From contig OY292276.1 in assembly GCA_958496175.1 (NCBI GenBank), forward strand, positions 38,088,449-38,152,448: a stretch of DNA of 64,000 nucleotides. Direction: 5' to 3'. Shown piece by piece: positions 38,676 through 49,599 of the stretch. The position numbers were made by a program, and so were the translations under genes. The stretch's first letter is position 1; every line of letters starts with the position of its first letter. The stretch is from Sisyra terminalis (Eukaryota; Arthropoda; Insecta; Neuroptera; Sisyridae). Below the pieces are notes generated by a model, which saw nothing but the letters and a program-made list of their open reading frames with translations, had not been told where the DNA came from and did no database searches.

Positions 38676-39368
38676 ATGAATCCATATCAAGTAAAAATAA
38701 TCAAAAACAAACTTTCATTTGTTGAAGCAGTTAAATATTTAATACGTCCATTGTTAACTGAAAGACCCAATTTGTACAATGAATCAGACTTTGATTTGGA
38801 GATTGATTCTAACGAAAGTGAAATCACCAATATATTTTCCGAATATCAAACTGACGACATGAGAATTTTAACAGTGGCTGACTTAAATAAAAAGCTCAAA
38901 AGCCTGGGAAGTACACCAAAATGCATTAATTTATTTTCAAACGATTTTAAAGAAACAATGGAAGAAATAGCTAATGAAATGTCCGACAACAATGAAGAAG
39001 AAATTGAGTTCAAGTCGATAGATTCAATTGCTTTATCAGTGTCCGATTCGGTTAAAAAAGAAGTGAATAACACAATATTTTCTTGTCTTGATCTTAAAAT
39101 GGACATCGATTTGGAAAATTCCGGTAAAATTTTTAAGTTTTGTTTTGCACTCATGCTTTAAACTTTTTCTGTAGACAACGAAGAACGGTCTGATTACTGG
39201 AGATTGTTGAAATTACATGAAGAGTTTGAAGGATTGGATGATAATGCCAACGATTATGAGTACGAAAAATTGCACTGGTTGGACAGACCTCCCGTTCCAT
39301 GGGAAATTTTGGATGAATCTATCAGAAAATGTCAAGAATGGCTTGATAAATATTATATTTCAAAATAA
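38676..39368 (+). CDS. Small acidic protein of unknown function, two exons
   Basis: Exons 38676-39123 and 39175-39368 with a 51-bp intron; the joined frame encodes 213 residues. The start is the first ATG, reading MNPYQVKIIKNKLS. The N-terminal part has a predicted amphipathic stretch (LSFVEAVKYLIRPLL). The middle is acidic and Ser-rich (about residues 40-150). The C-terminal part is more structured and Trp/Tyr/Pro-rich, with LHWLDRPPVPWEIL near residue 180. No signal peptide or membrane segment. I do not recognise the family; the conserved-looking Trp-rich end is the best handle for a search. It ends only 69 bp before the stop codon of the convergent XK-related gene. Confidence 0.7.
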
Positions 39369-39386
39369 TTTATTTTAGACATTAAA
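39369..39386. terminator. Overlapping 3' signals of two convergent genes
   Basis: On the plus strand ATTAAA at 39381-39386 follows the stop at 39368. On the minus strand AATAAA at 39374-39369 serves the XK-related gene, whose stop is at 39438. The minus-strand signal abuts the plus-strand stop codon, so the mature 3' ends should overlap. Confidence 0.5.
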
Positions 39387-39437
39387 TACAAATTCACATT
39401 TATATAATTGTTGAAATCGTTAACAATGCATTAAAAT

Positions 39438-41253
39438 TTAATTTCCTGTTATATTCAATAAATTGATTTCCTTTTCCTTTCTTGTTTCAGCGGGATTTTT
39501 TTTGTAATGTTTATAATAAAACACCATAAATCCAAGACCTCCAAAATAAGAGAGATAATGGAGGAAAAACATTAACACTATAGTACCAGCATGAAAACGA
39601 TTTTTCGTTGCGAGACACCATAATATAATAGCTGTAATATTTTGTATAAAGCATAAAGTATAGTAAACACTATAAAGTCGCTTTTTTTTGCCTCTTTCTA
39701 AAGTTATGAAAGTGTAAACATAAACAAAGGCAAAAACGAAAATCCTTATTCGATTGAGAATATCATTTTGGCTTGGAGGTATTGTTATGCGCCAGAATAG
39801 CCAAATCGACATCAGAATCCAATGAATAAAAATGCAAATTATTGTCGGTACAGGATAAACGCTTGCAATCATCGATATTATTAAAATTCTAGAAACTAAA
39901 ATATTTATGTAATTATTTTATACCTACTACATAAGTAGGTGCTAGTTATTTATATTATTATAAAATTCTAAATATTATCATTTTAACATACTTGTGATCA
40001 AAAAATGCCAAAGAAATTGTATAAAAGTTCCATTTCCACAAATTGCTGGCTTTCGATCGTAAGAAATATAAATCATTCGTTGATAATTTGCCATGGCCCA
40101 TGCCATCGCAACAAAAGTGTTGCATATATAAAATATATTATGAAGAACTATGAAAAAAATATAATTGATTAAATTTTTTTTTACCTTTTGCAATTAAGAA
40201 AAACAAGAATCAAAAATTTCTAAGGCTAACCCTGTTAAAAAAAGCATTTAAAGGCATTTTGAAATCATCATCCTGAGACTTCAGGCCTCATTATAATAGT
40301 AGTTTTTTTTTAAATAACAATTTTTGAATTAAATTTTGAATCTTCTTGTGATATTCACATAAAACCAAACAGAAAATATAAAAATTACCGTAAATTATGA
40401 CCGGAAAAACGTTAGTTATTACGCTAAAGCTTATCAAGATTTACCAAAAATGATGTTGCATGCCAAAAGAACGATTTTTCAACTGAAACCAAAATCTTAA
40501 TGAACTTTGGTTGTATTGAATCAAAAGCAGATGGTATAACTATACATAACAATGAATAGGTTTTACTCATAGAATTTGTAGTTTCATATCCTCTTAAATT
40601 AAAAACATATAATTACTTTCATAAACTCCAACGTGAGGTCTGTAAATTGCCAGCATTATAGCGATTTGTAGAATAAGTTGTGGAGCCACTTCCAAAAAAC
40701 ATTCCACTATTCTTATGAAAGAAATATTTCTATCGTTCTTCAACATTTTTATAAAATAAAGTTTTTGATTTTCTCTATCGCCAATTGCTTCAGCTTGGCG
40801 GCATTTACTAGCATAACGTGCACTTTCGATGAAGAAGAATACAGGCATTATTGGAAATACAAACAGCAAACCAATAAAAAGACATTCCTGTCCTTTATAT
40901 TTTTCCATTTCACCACGCGACCGAGCAGACCAGTACCTAAAATAGTTCGATTAAATATACACCAAAAATGTTAAATATCAATATTACATTTGAATGCAAA
41001 ATGAAGTAATAATAAACGACGGAAATATAATACTGATGACGGTAAAAGCACAATACTGAGTACGGTGTTCGACATAATATTTATGCACAAGGTAAGTATT
41101 AAAACATAATCGAAAAATATATAAAACTATAGCTATTATTGTAAAGATCACTTTGATTTTTGCTACTCCGGGAACCATAGGATATTTTTCCTGTGGTTTT
41201 GTCTCATTTTCCTCTAAATTGTTTAACTTTTCTTCTTCATTTAGCGTTTCCAT
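39438..41253 (-). CDS. XK-related multipass membrane protein
   Basis: Four minus-strand exons: 41253-40988, 40936-40617, 40147-39992 and 39895-39438; 1200 bp, 399 residues. It belongs to the XK/XKR family, members of which act as plasma-membrane lipid scramblases or their partners. Family hallmarks are RIVECFLEVAPQLILQ in exon 2 and AWAMANYQRM in exon 3, followed by SRILIISMIASVYP. About eight hydrophobic segments are visible, beginning with VIFTIIAIVLYIFRL near residue 35. The start codon was chosen because it gives a short polar N-terminus before the first helix; an upstream exon is possible since an AG acceptor lies 10 bp before it. I see no caspase-like DxxD site near the short C-terminus, so apoptotic activation, as in XKR8, is not indicated. 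Which XKR member it matches is unresolved. Confidence 0.88.
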
Positions 41254-41743
41254 TCTTTCAATTCTACATGAACAAACTATTTTCAATAGTAACGTATCTA
41301 ATGTACTACTTAACTTGACTCATAAATTTTCAATAGACATATCTTATTCCATTATCAATCGAGATAATATTAGAGTACAGTTTGATAAAATTTAGGGAGT
41401 CCCATTATTATCAGCGGTTAGATAATATTATATTTGTATAAAAAGTAAATAACTTCAATCCCATTTTTTCCGAGAAATTTTTAAATAAATATCTGATTTT
41501 ATTTATTTGTGCAAAATACTTAGATATTTACCTAATGAAAGATATATATATTTTACGTTTAAAGGCAAACTCATTGTTCCTCTTTCTAACATGCCAATCT
41601 ATAGATATCTATAAATTTTAATGTTGAATGGGTATGAAGGATAAATCATTTAAAATATCAGAAATCGTTAAAATTAAAAAATAATATTCATTTTAACTTT
41701 TAATGCTCAAAATTAAGGATATTAATTTTAAATTAAATTTTCT
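41254..41743. other. Gap between the XK-related and CNBD genes
   Basis: AT-rich, no reading frame of note. It must hold the promoter and 5' UTR of the XK-related gene and the 3' UTR of the CNBD gene (both minus strand). Confidence 0.5.
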
Positions 41744-44484
41744 TTAAAATTTTTCTTCTTGTTCGTATTTCTCCCAACCAACTTCCATCATCCGCAAAGA
41801 TAGTGGAATATCGTGCACGGTTGTACCTGTGGGTATATTTTTTCTCTTCAATTTCTTAAATAGATGTAATCTATGGTCGTTCCATTTTAAGTTACATTGG
41901 AATAAGTTAAATACTTCTTGTTTTGATGGAATGTGGCGATCTAAAAATTGGCGTAGTTGCGACCAAATATTTGTTTGATTATGAGAGTAGAGCCAATAAT
42001 ATGGAACTGCGAGGCATTTAACATTGGTCAAAGCAATTATTCGTCTTGAGTTTAAATTTTCACCGACGTTGAAACAATCGCCTGTATTGCGAATACAAAC
42101 TTGTAAATAGATTTCTTCGATATTGTCGAGTGCTTCAAAGTGGCTTATCTTCTTTGGTATTATTGTTTTTGAAGTTGTCGGATGAAAGTAACGTTCCTTG
42201 ATAATATTATTTCTTTCTGTATTTGATTTATTGTGGTGGCTATTGAGGTGACTGGATTTTTCTGTTCTGTCCAGTAAAAGAAAGATATCAGGTTCAAAAA
42301 TTAATCAGTTTTATCGTAGATTCATACTCAAATTGCTTGCTTACTATAAATTAAATTTAATTTTAAATAACATAGTAACTGTTATTCTCTGAAATATATT
42401 CTTATTCTTCATTAGACGCGATGCACTTGAAACATCTTTTTTCCCCACAAGTTAAGGCATATCTGAAACTCTTCAACATTGAGAACTTTTCAACCCTTCA
42501 CGAATCTGTCTTTACCCTCTACACATCATTCAAACGCTTTTCTCTTAGATTTTATATTCTCGGAAACCAGAAAAATTTGCACGGGACTAGGTCTAGAGAA
42601 TGCAAAGAGTGCAGGAGAACAACAGACCATTCCCGAGAGGTCAAATAGTTCGCAGTTATTTTAAAACTTTCAAATAAATGTATTGATTAATATTCTGGCT
42701 AAGGGCTTCAGCTTGAGGGAACACATTCTCGATTCACAATTTTATGAACACCAACAAAGACAATTTCCCGTACAGTGAACTTAACTAGTTTTGCTTTTTT
42801 TGATCTTGGAGAATTCCGAGTCTCATGGGTCCAGTGACTCACTATTTGACCTCTCAGGGATAGTCTATCATCCTCCTCACCCTTCTTCACCAGATCTACT
42901 CCCGTATAACTTTTCCTTTTTCTAAAAATGAAGAAAAACTTAAAAAAGAAGTGTTTTGGTAATGTAGATGCGATACAGATTGCAGCTTTAGCTTCGTAAA
43001 AGGTTAAAAAGTTTGCAAAGATAAAGAGATATACTTCAAAGAAAAAAAGACTTTGAAAGTGCACCTCATTTAATGGTCAATATTTTGACGGTAGTTGTAA
43101 AAATTTTGTAAAACAGTTAATAAATAAAGTTTTTATACCGAAAAACTTTTTCTTGGATCCTTTCTCGTATGCTCGTATGTTTGATATTTAGTTCTAATTA
43201 TAACTATTTTCGGAAGCTATTTTAATGTTTGTAAGGTAGCATTCCAAGTTAAGATTATTATGTTAGTTACTTACCCAAATAATGTGTAGCATACTTTATT
43301 CCCAACAGTACGTTTTCGAACTTTCATGTGCTCAATCATTTGACACTGTCCCTCTAATATAAAATAAGTGTACGCTTTCAACCCTGAAAGTGGAAAGTGG
43401 ATAAACAAAACGGTTAACTATCGCCTACTCATATTTCAAAAAAGTATGTATATACCACAACCATCCCCAAGTATCGTAGCACGAGGAGAAAAATGTTGAA
43501 TTTTCGATAAAATAACACATTCCCGCTTTTGAACAGCATTAAGTCCATCGAAATAATAAATGTTATCTAATGAACGCTGCACTTCTTCCCACATAGCTTC
43601 AACAGTACTTTTCAAAACTAATATAAAATCTTCTTTTTTCAATATTAAAAACTCACAGTCAGCTAAAGATTTCTAGAGTAAAATACTTTGTTTAATCAAT
43701 ATTTAAAGTTACGTACTTATCGTTTCAATCGTCGCTACACGTGGTATATTATGCAAAAGAGAGACTTCTCCAAACATTTCTCCCGCTGACATCAACCCCA
43801 AATCGCGGACGGCCGGTTTTCCAAATAATGGATCTATGTAAATTTGCGTAACATTTACTTCCCCAGATAGAATAAAATACAGAGCTAAGGGCATATGATT
43901 TTGTTTTATAACAGTTCGATTTTTCTTACAAAAGAAGAAATAAGTTGAGGCGGCTAATTTCTCTCTCACTTCCTACAAACCAATTACATATACTAATTTC
44001 TGCCTTTATATAACACAAAAACTTATATTTACCATTGGATACAATTTGAAACACTTAAGACCATCAAACATTTTAATTATTCGTTCTCTTTCCTTCTCTG
44101 TTCTGTAGATTGTCGACTTACATAATAAAGCTTTTTCCTAAAATTATTTACAATTTCTCTTTAAGAAAAATACAATTTCAATGAGAGGTTTTGAATTAAA
44201 GTTCTTACAGCTAGTGTTAGAATACTTTTCGTTCCTCGTTTTTTTCGCTTCAAAATAGCTACATTATGTTTTACATCAATTCCAAGTTCGTCGCCTTCTA
44301 CATCGTCCAGCCAAGTCTTATTTTCCAATGCTAATCTTGCTATGGCTTTAAAATGAATGCGAGCCCATATTTTTCTTTTAGCTTTTTCTTCGGATGACTA
44401 TATGAATTGAAATGGTCATAAATAATCCTTAGGTATATTATTATGTAAATTTACCATTAATTTTTGCGGCACTTTCTTTGACAT
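41744..44484 (-). CDS. Protein with two cyclic-nucleotide-binding domains
   Basis: Seven minus-strand exons: 44484-44455, 44397-44209, 44137-44033, 43972-43717, 43662-43456, 43383-43275 and 42266-41744; 1419 bp, 472 residues. A basic helical N-terminus is followed by a first CNBD (about residues 95-215) with LYFILSGEV and the phosphate-binding cassette FGEVSLLHNIPRVATIET; Glu177 and Arg186 are both present, so cAMP or cGMP binding is plausible. A second CNBD-like domain (about 250-375) keeps TYFILEGQC and GDCFNVGENL but lacks the canonical cassette Arg, so it is probably degenerate. No kinase, channel pore or membrane segment. It resembles the CNBD2-type soluble proteins, some of which act in sperm. 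The exon 5 acceptor was placed at 43662 because it restores the usual TDCE strand. A phase-compatible alternative last exon is discussed in the findings. Confidence 0.85.
42421..43064. repeat. Diverged long inverted repeat inside the CNBD gene intron
   Basis: The plus strand from about 42421 to 42655 pairs with the minus strand from 43064 to about 42830. Both arms begin with a TGCACTT box and share ACTTTT-AACC-TT-ACGAA, ACGGGA-TAG-TCT and an exact GAGAGGTCAAATAGT. Arms are about 235 bp with many substitutions and small indels; the spacer is about 175 bp. Confidence 0.7.
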
Positions 44485-46490
44485 TTTATCAATATTTTCT
44501 TTTCAATTGAACAAGTAAGTTTAAATATTGAAATTTTGCTATAATATTCCTTTGTTAAATAGCAAATTAAACTTGGAGGATTTAAATATTTAAAATCCAC
44601 ATAAAAAGTAAGTAACTTTTATCTTTATTAAAATATCCTAATTGAACTTTAAAAGTAATCAAATAAATAACTTCAAATACCAAATTTACTAGGTAATTAT
44701 TTTTCCAATACATACTTAATTAATTATTTCAATAATTACTAGGTTTCGTTGGTGAACTTATATTGTTGATCCAGTTTCGAAATATTCGTTTAAATGTATT
44801 ATTCCAAACCTTATATTTTTTTTAATTGTTAATTTTCTATTCAGGTATATATGTCTTCTTCAAACTCGAAAAAGATTTTATTAATTTCGATTAAGTTTAT
44901 TCTTCAGATTCAATTCTCATTATCCAGCATATGATAGGGTTTTGATTAATAGGTGTATCGGATATAACATGTAAAACTAAAAAAAGACCAAAGAAGTTCA
45001 TATAATCGAGTAAAGATTGTTAAATGTGGCTTTCAAAATTATTACTAGTTGATCTAGACTAAAATTAGTTTACGGGTTCTTTTACTGCTTATAGTATATT
45101 ACGGTAAAATACGGATGTAGTAAAAAGTAAATAAGATTTAACTTGTCATTAAAACGAATATCGACCCCCATAAAAGTTTTGTATTAAAATACACTATACT
45201 ATTCTTATTAATCCCCTTAAAATCAAATAGATCCTCAGTGATTGTACATTTATTATATGATTTTTAACATTTATTGTGGGGAGTAAACTTCTAAATATTT
45301 TTTTCACCCAACTAAATATACGCTTTTTAATTTATTTTTGGTAAAGAAGAACTAATAGTAAGTCAGCTATAAAACCATTTAAAAATTTTACATACGTGGT
45401 TAGATGTGTGTAATTTGTATATTAAAAACTGTTATTCCTTCGACTCTTTAGATCAAATCGACCCCCCAATTGTGTTAAATTAACCCAAAGGTTTATATCG
45501 ACCACTATGGCGACCCCTACTTTACACTATCGAATAAAAACATATTGATTTTTTTTAGCAGAACGTTTTCAAAACATTAAATCGAAAATAGTAGGGTATC
45601 AAATCCAGTTTGAATACAATATAATGATAGTTTGATAATAATTTAACCCCATTATTGCAACTCCAAAGTTTGAAACTGCATAATTTAGTTGCTCATATTA
45701 TCTTTATTTTCTCTGAAAAAACTTATTTACTAATATGGACATTTATACCCTAAACTAGTGCTTTTCAAACTGGGGAGTGTGACTCTCTAGATGATCCTGA
45801 GGCTCTTGCTAATGAGTCGCGATTTTTTTATAGTAATTAATAATTAATGTTATTAATTTTTTGGTTATTAAAAATCTTTTGGTTATTAAAGTCGATTTTT
45901 TTTTGGCCAGAGGAGCCTTGGATTTTTTTTTTTTTTTGATTTAAGAAGCCATGGTATGCAAAAGTTTGAGAAGCATTGCGCTAAGCGAACTTAAGGCCAT
46001 TGAGCTCTACAATAGAGTGAACATGATCTTGTACTTTTTGAATAAAAAAAGCATTGGGTTTCCCCACTTTCTTGCATTTTTGCATCTAGTCGGTGTTTTG
46101 TAGCTCTATTGAACTCTTCCACTCTTCTCTTTGTCTGCACTCTACTTTTGAGTTATGAATTTTAATAAAAAATCTTCAAATATTTGCAATTCTTTAATGA
46201 AAGGTAAAATGTGTTAGTTGTATTTCTGACCATTAGTAATTAAATGTAATTTATGTGCAATGAAATAATATTTTTAATTGGCCTTGTTATCATACTTTTA
46301 CAGATATATTCTTTTGCTCTCGCAATTTACCCAAGGGTATACAAATATTCAATGACTATTCAATTATTTTGACTAGAATGCTTTAAGCACTTTATTACAC
46401 TTATACATTAATCACAATAAAATAAATATTTTATGGAATTTATACAAATCTTTAAATAGAACAATAAAAACCAATTATACACATTTGTAT
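44485..46490. other. Intergenic region between the CNBD and NHE8 genes
   Basis: Two kilobases of AT-rich DNA. It holds the 5' flank of the CNBD gene, a small hAT-type MITE (45756-45978) and the 3' flank of the exchanger gene, whose likely minus-strand AATAAA is at 46396-46391. No gene seen. Confidence 0.5.
45756..45978. mobile_element. hAT-type MITE
   Basis: A 223-bp element with left end TAGTGCTTTTCAAACT and inverted right end CAATGCTTCTCAAACTT. The flanking 8-mers CCCTAAAC and CGCTAAGC agree at 6 of 8 positions. No coding capacity. Confidence 0.65.
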
Positions 46491-49057
46491 TTAAACGCTT
46501 GGTCGTTGAATACTTGAAATACTTTGCCGAGAACTATTTGTTACCAAATCTTCTTCCGAATGGTCTGGAGAAATTCTAATTGCCTGATACCACTGATTCG
46601 TTAAATCAGTCATTTGGGTCTTACAATCTTTCAGCTCCTGAAAAGGAAAAAAAAATCATATAATGCTTTTATTATTTACTAGCAATTAATTTTAAAGTTG
46701 GTATGGACTAAAAAAAACGGGTTATTCTCTTTTTGATTAGTATAGTATTTTCTACTTAAAATTTCCCAAGTAGAATAACTATTATCTGAAAGATTATCAT
46801 CAGCTAACTTTCCACTTAAGCTCAATTAAATTTGTGAAATCTAAGTCTTTTTCAATAGTTTGCTCCAGAAAAATTAGTTTATAGAACAATAGCGTTATTA
46901 AATTAATATAAATAAATGTACCTGTTGTGTGAATCTTCGCGTAAAAAAGGGAATAAAATATTTTAAATCCCATTTAGCAAAACCTTTAATTCGAGACTGA
47001 ATAAAATTCACTTCCATTTCTTCCTCAGTGATTTCCGACAGAAGTTCTGAATCAATTGCTTGGCCCCATTCTCGTGTTTTACTCAATGTTACTTTCTTTT
47101 CACGACGACGTTTTTTACGTCCTTTATGTGCTCTATTGGACGTTAAAGATGTTGATGCCGACGGAATCAACGGTTTTTTGTTGGCTTGTAAAAATTTCAA
47201 TAAGGGCATGGTTGAGCCACCAAAAAATAAGGTAGTGAACAAGACAATAATTAAGGTAGTTGTAATGATTACATGACGTGTTTCATCACTGAACTCTAAA
47301 TGCAATGATAATGCGTAAGAAATAGCCCCTCGCAAGCCTGAAATAATGAAATACAATATTAGAACTTGTTTTTTTTTTTTTGAAAATGTATTTATTTTTA
47401 ACTGAACTTACCACTGAACCACATGATAAACATCATTTTCTTGGTGATTTGATGTTCTCGAAAACGATTTACTAAAATCGCTAGTGGAAATATATTGCAA
47501 GCTCTTCCAACCAAACATAAAATAATGCTCCAAACAACTAGAGCTGGCTCAAAACGATGTCGAAAACTGAACAGGGCCAAACCCAAATAAGCAAATACAC
47601 AAGTTTCCGCAATAAAAGCCAAAGTTCTCATAGTTTGTTGCATCGTTATTTGAGTTACGGTAGATAAATTAAAATGCGTGTAATGAGACATGACAATTCC
47701 ACAAAATAAAATCGCCATAATTCCTAAAAATGTACAAAATAAATTAGTGGTTAAATATTTTAAATTAAGCTTTATTTGGTGTACCGGAAAGTTGAATTCC
47801 TTCAGCAAGAACATATGGAGCATACGTAAATACCAACATCATTCCAAACTCTAACGAAGGATTTTTACGTAAATCGACATGTTTTAAAAGCAGAGCACTT
47901 ATCAAAGCGAAAACAACCCCTAATCCAGCCGAGGCGAAAAACATAGTACAAAACCGATAAAATCCAGCCCAAATTGCTTCACCCGTCGACATCACAAGAT
48001 TATTCGATTCCAAAACTGTGGTTGTTAGCACAATTGAAATAGCATCGTTTAATATACTCTCTCCGAACACCAACATATTTAGTACAGGATCTACATCCAA
48101 AGCATGAAAAATTGCCACTGTCGCCACAGGATCAACCGCAGAAATCAATGATCCAAACGCAAAAGACTCGACAAAACTTAATTTATAAGCGACATCAGCC
48201 AAACCTAGCAGAAAAACTCCAAAACCAATTACCAACGCTGATATAGTTGTGCCAATAATTGCAAACACTAATATCGAGCCAATATTTTGAAAGAAATTTC
48301 CTTTGTGCAAATTATAACCAGACTCAAAAATGATTGGTGGTAAGAGGACGAGAAAGAATGCCGTAGGAGAAAATGCTTCTTCTTTTTTCCAATTTCCTAT
48401 ATTGTGGTTGGACAATAAATTAATAAAGAGGCCAATAAGGGCTCCAAGAAAAACGATAACTACACTTTCTGGTAAGTATTGGAAACCAGTTTGTAACATT
48501 AAATGAATTAGTAAAATTCCCAAAGCTAAAACACATAAGACGAAGAAAATCGACATAGAACTATGATGTTCATCTTCGGCTGATCCTTTTTCTGGTAAAA
48601 CAGGATCGGCGACACTGACTTGACTGGTCGTTGATGTTGTGGATATTGACTCATTTTTTTTCTGAGTTTCATTTGATTTGGTACCAGTTTGCACTTCTGA
48701 AGAAGGCGAAGAATGCACTTCACTGGTAGATGGAGTTGTGCTGGAAATACTATCTACTTTAGCCGTTTGGCTAGAATTTTTAATTTCAATACTTGGTGTT
48801 GTAGTGGTTTTTTTTGTTGGGCTAATAGAATCCCCTTTGGTACTCTCTTTTGTGTTGACATTTTGATTATTAATAGTGACATTATCGGTTTGTGCACTCG
48901 TTGGCTGATTGCTATCGAACAATTTTCGCAAATTATCCTTTACCGCACTATTTTCAGACGATGCATTTGTGGACGGTATGGAAATATATAACCCAATAAT
49001 TATAAAAAATAAATAAAAATATAGTCTATAATCACAAAATTTACACGCGAATTTCAT
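46491..49057 (-). CDS. SLC9A8: NHE8-type sodium/hydrogen exchanger
   Basis: Four minus-strand exons: 49057-47785, 47723-47412, 47337-46922 and 46637-46491; 2148 bp, 715 residues. It exchanges Na+ or K+ for H+ across Golgi and endosomal or apical membranes. A hydrophobic signal-like segment (residues 10-30) precedes a Ser/Thr/Asn-rich lumenal stretch to about 160. The transporter core then begins at HHSSMSIFF. Family motifs are LLPPIIFESGYNLHKGNFFQNIGS (239-261), FGSLISAVDPVATVAIF (301-317) and FGESILNDAISIVL, with the paired Asn337-Asp338. SGIMAILFCGIVMSHY, MMFIMWFSGLRGAISYALSL and FFTRRFTQQ follow, as in NHE8. The cytosolic tail is short and basic, with KGRKKRRREKK. The ortholog in Drosophila is, to my knowledge, Nhe1. 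The lumenal mucin-like extension is much longer than in the vertebrate protein. Confidence 0.94.
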
Positions 49058-49599
49058 TGTTTATAAATTTATTTTATATGCACATAATACTAATGGGAAT
49101 ATTTTTATTAACTCTGTTTTTCTAGAAAATTTTATAGTTTCATTTTGACAGAACTTGCGTCACATGATTTGGCATTGACAGTTTTGAATTTGATATCTGA
49201 TCCTTTTCTTGAAAACGTGAAATTATATTGTGGTCTTTGTTAAGTCGTTGAAAGTGAAGTCAACAATCGACATTGATTCGAATTGAATCGAATGTAACAA
49301 ACGTAACAAAACATTCCATTTTATAAGAAATTCCCGAAATACACTCAAATCTGGCAACACCTCAATTTCAATATGTAGCTAGCTTAATTCAATTCGCCAG
49401 TAATATCTGTTTTTCTTTCTATCTATATTTTTCGCCGTTTTTCCATCTCTGTCATTCAAGTTCCAGTCTGCTATGAATCCATGTGATTCACCAACACATT
49501 TTTATTAAAATTTATAAAATTTAATATAAGTAATCTGGATAACCTAAATAAATACATCTGCTTTTTTTTATCTTATAAAATTTAAGTAAGTCTTGAAAA
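49058..49599. promoter_or_regulatory. Shared upstream region of NHE8 and prefoldin 4
   Basis: The 542 bp between divergent start codons. It contains repeated TTCGAATTGAATCGAATG-like sequence near 49275 and a pyrimidine-rich stretch at 49400-49460, but no core promoter element that I can assign with confidence. Confidence 0.45.
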
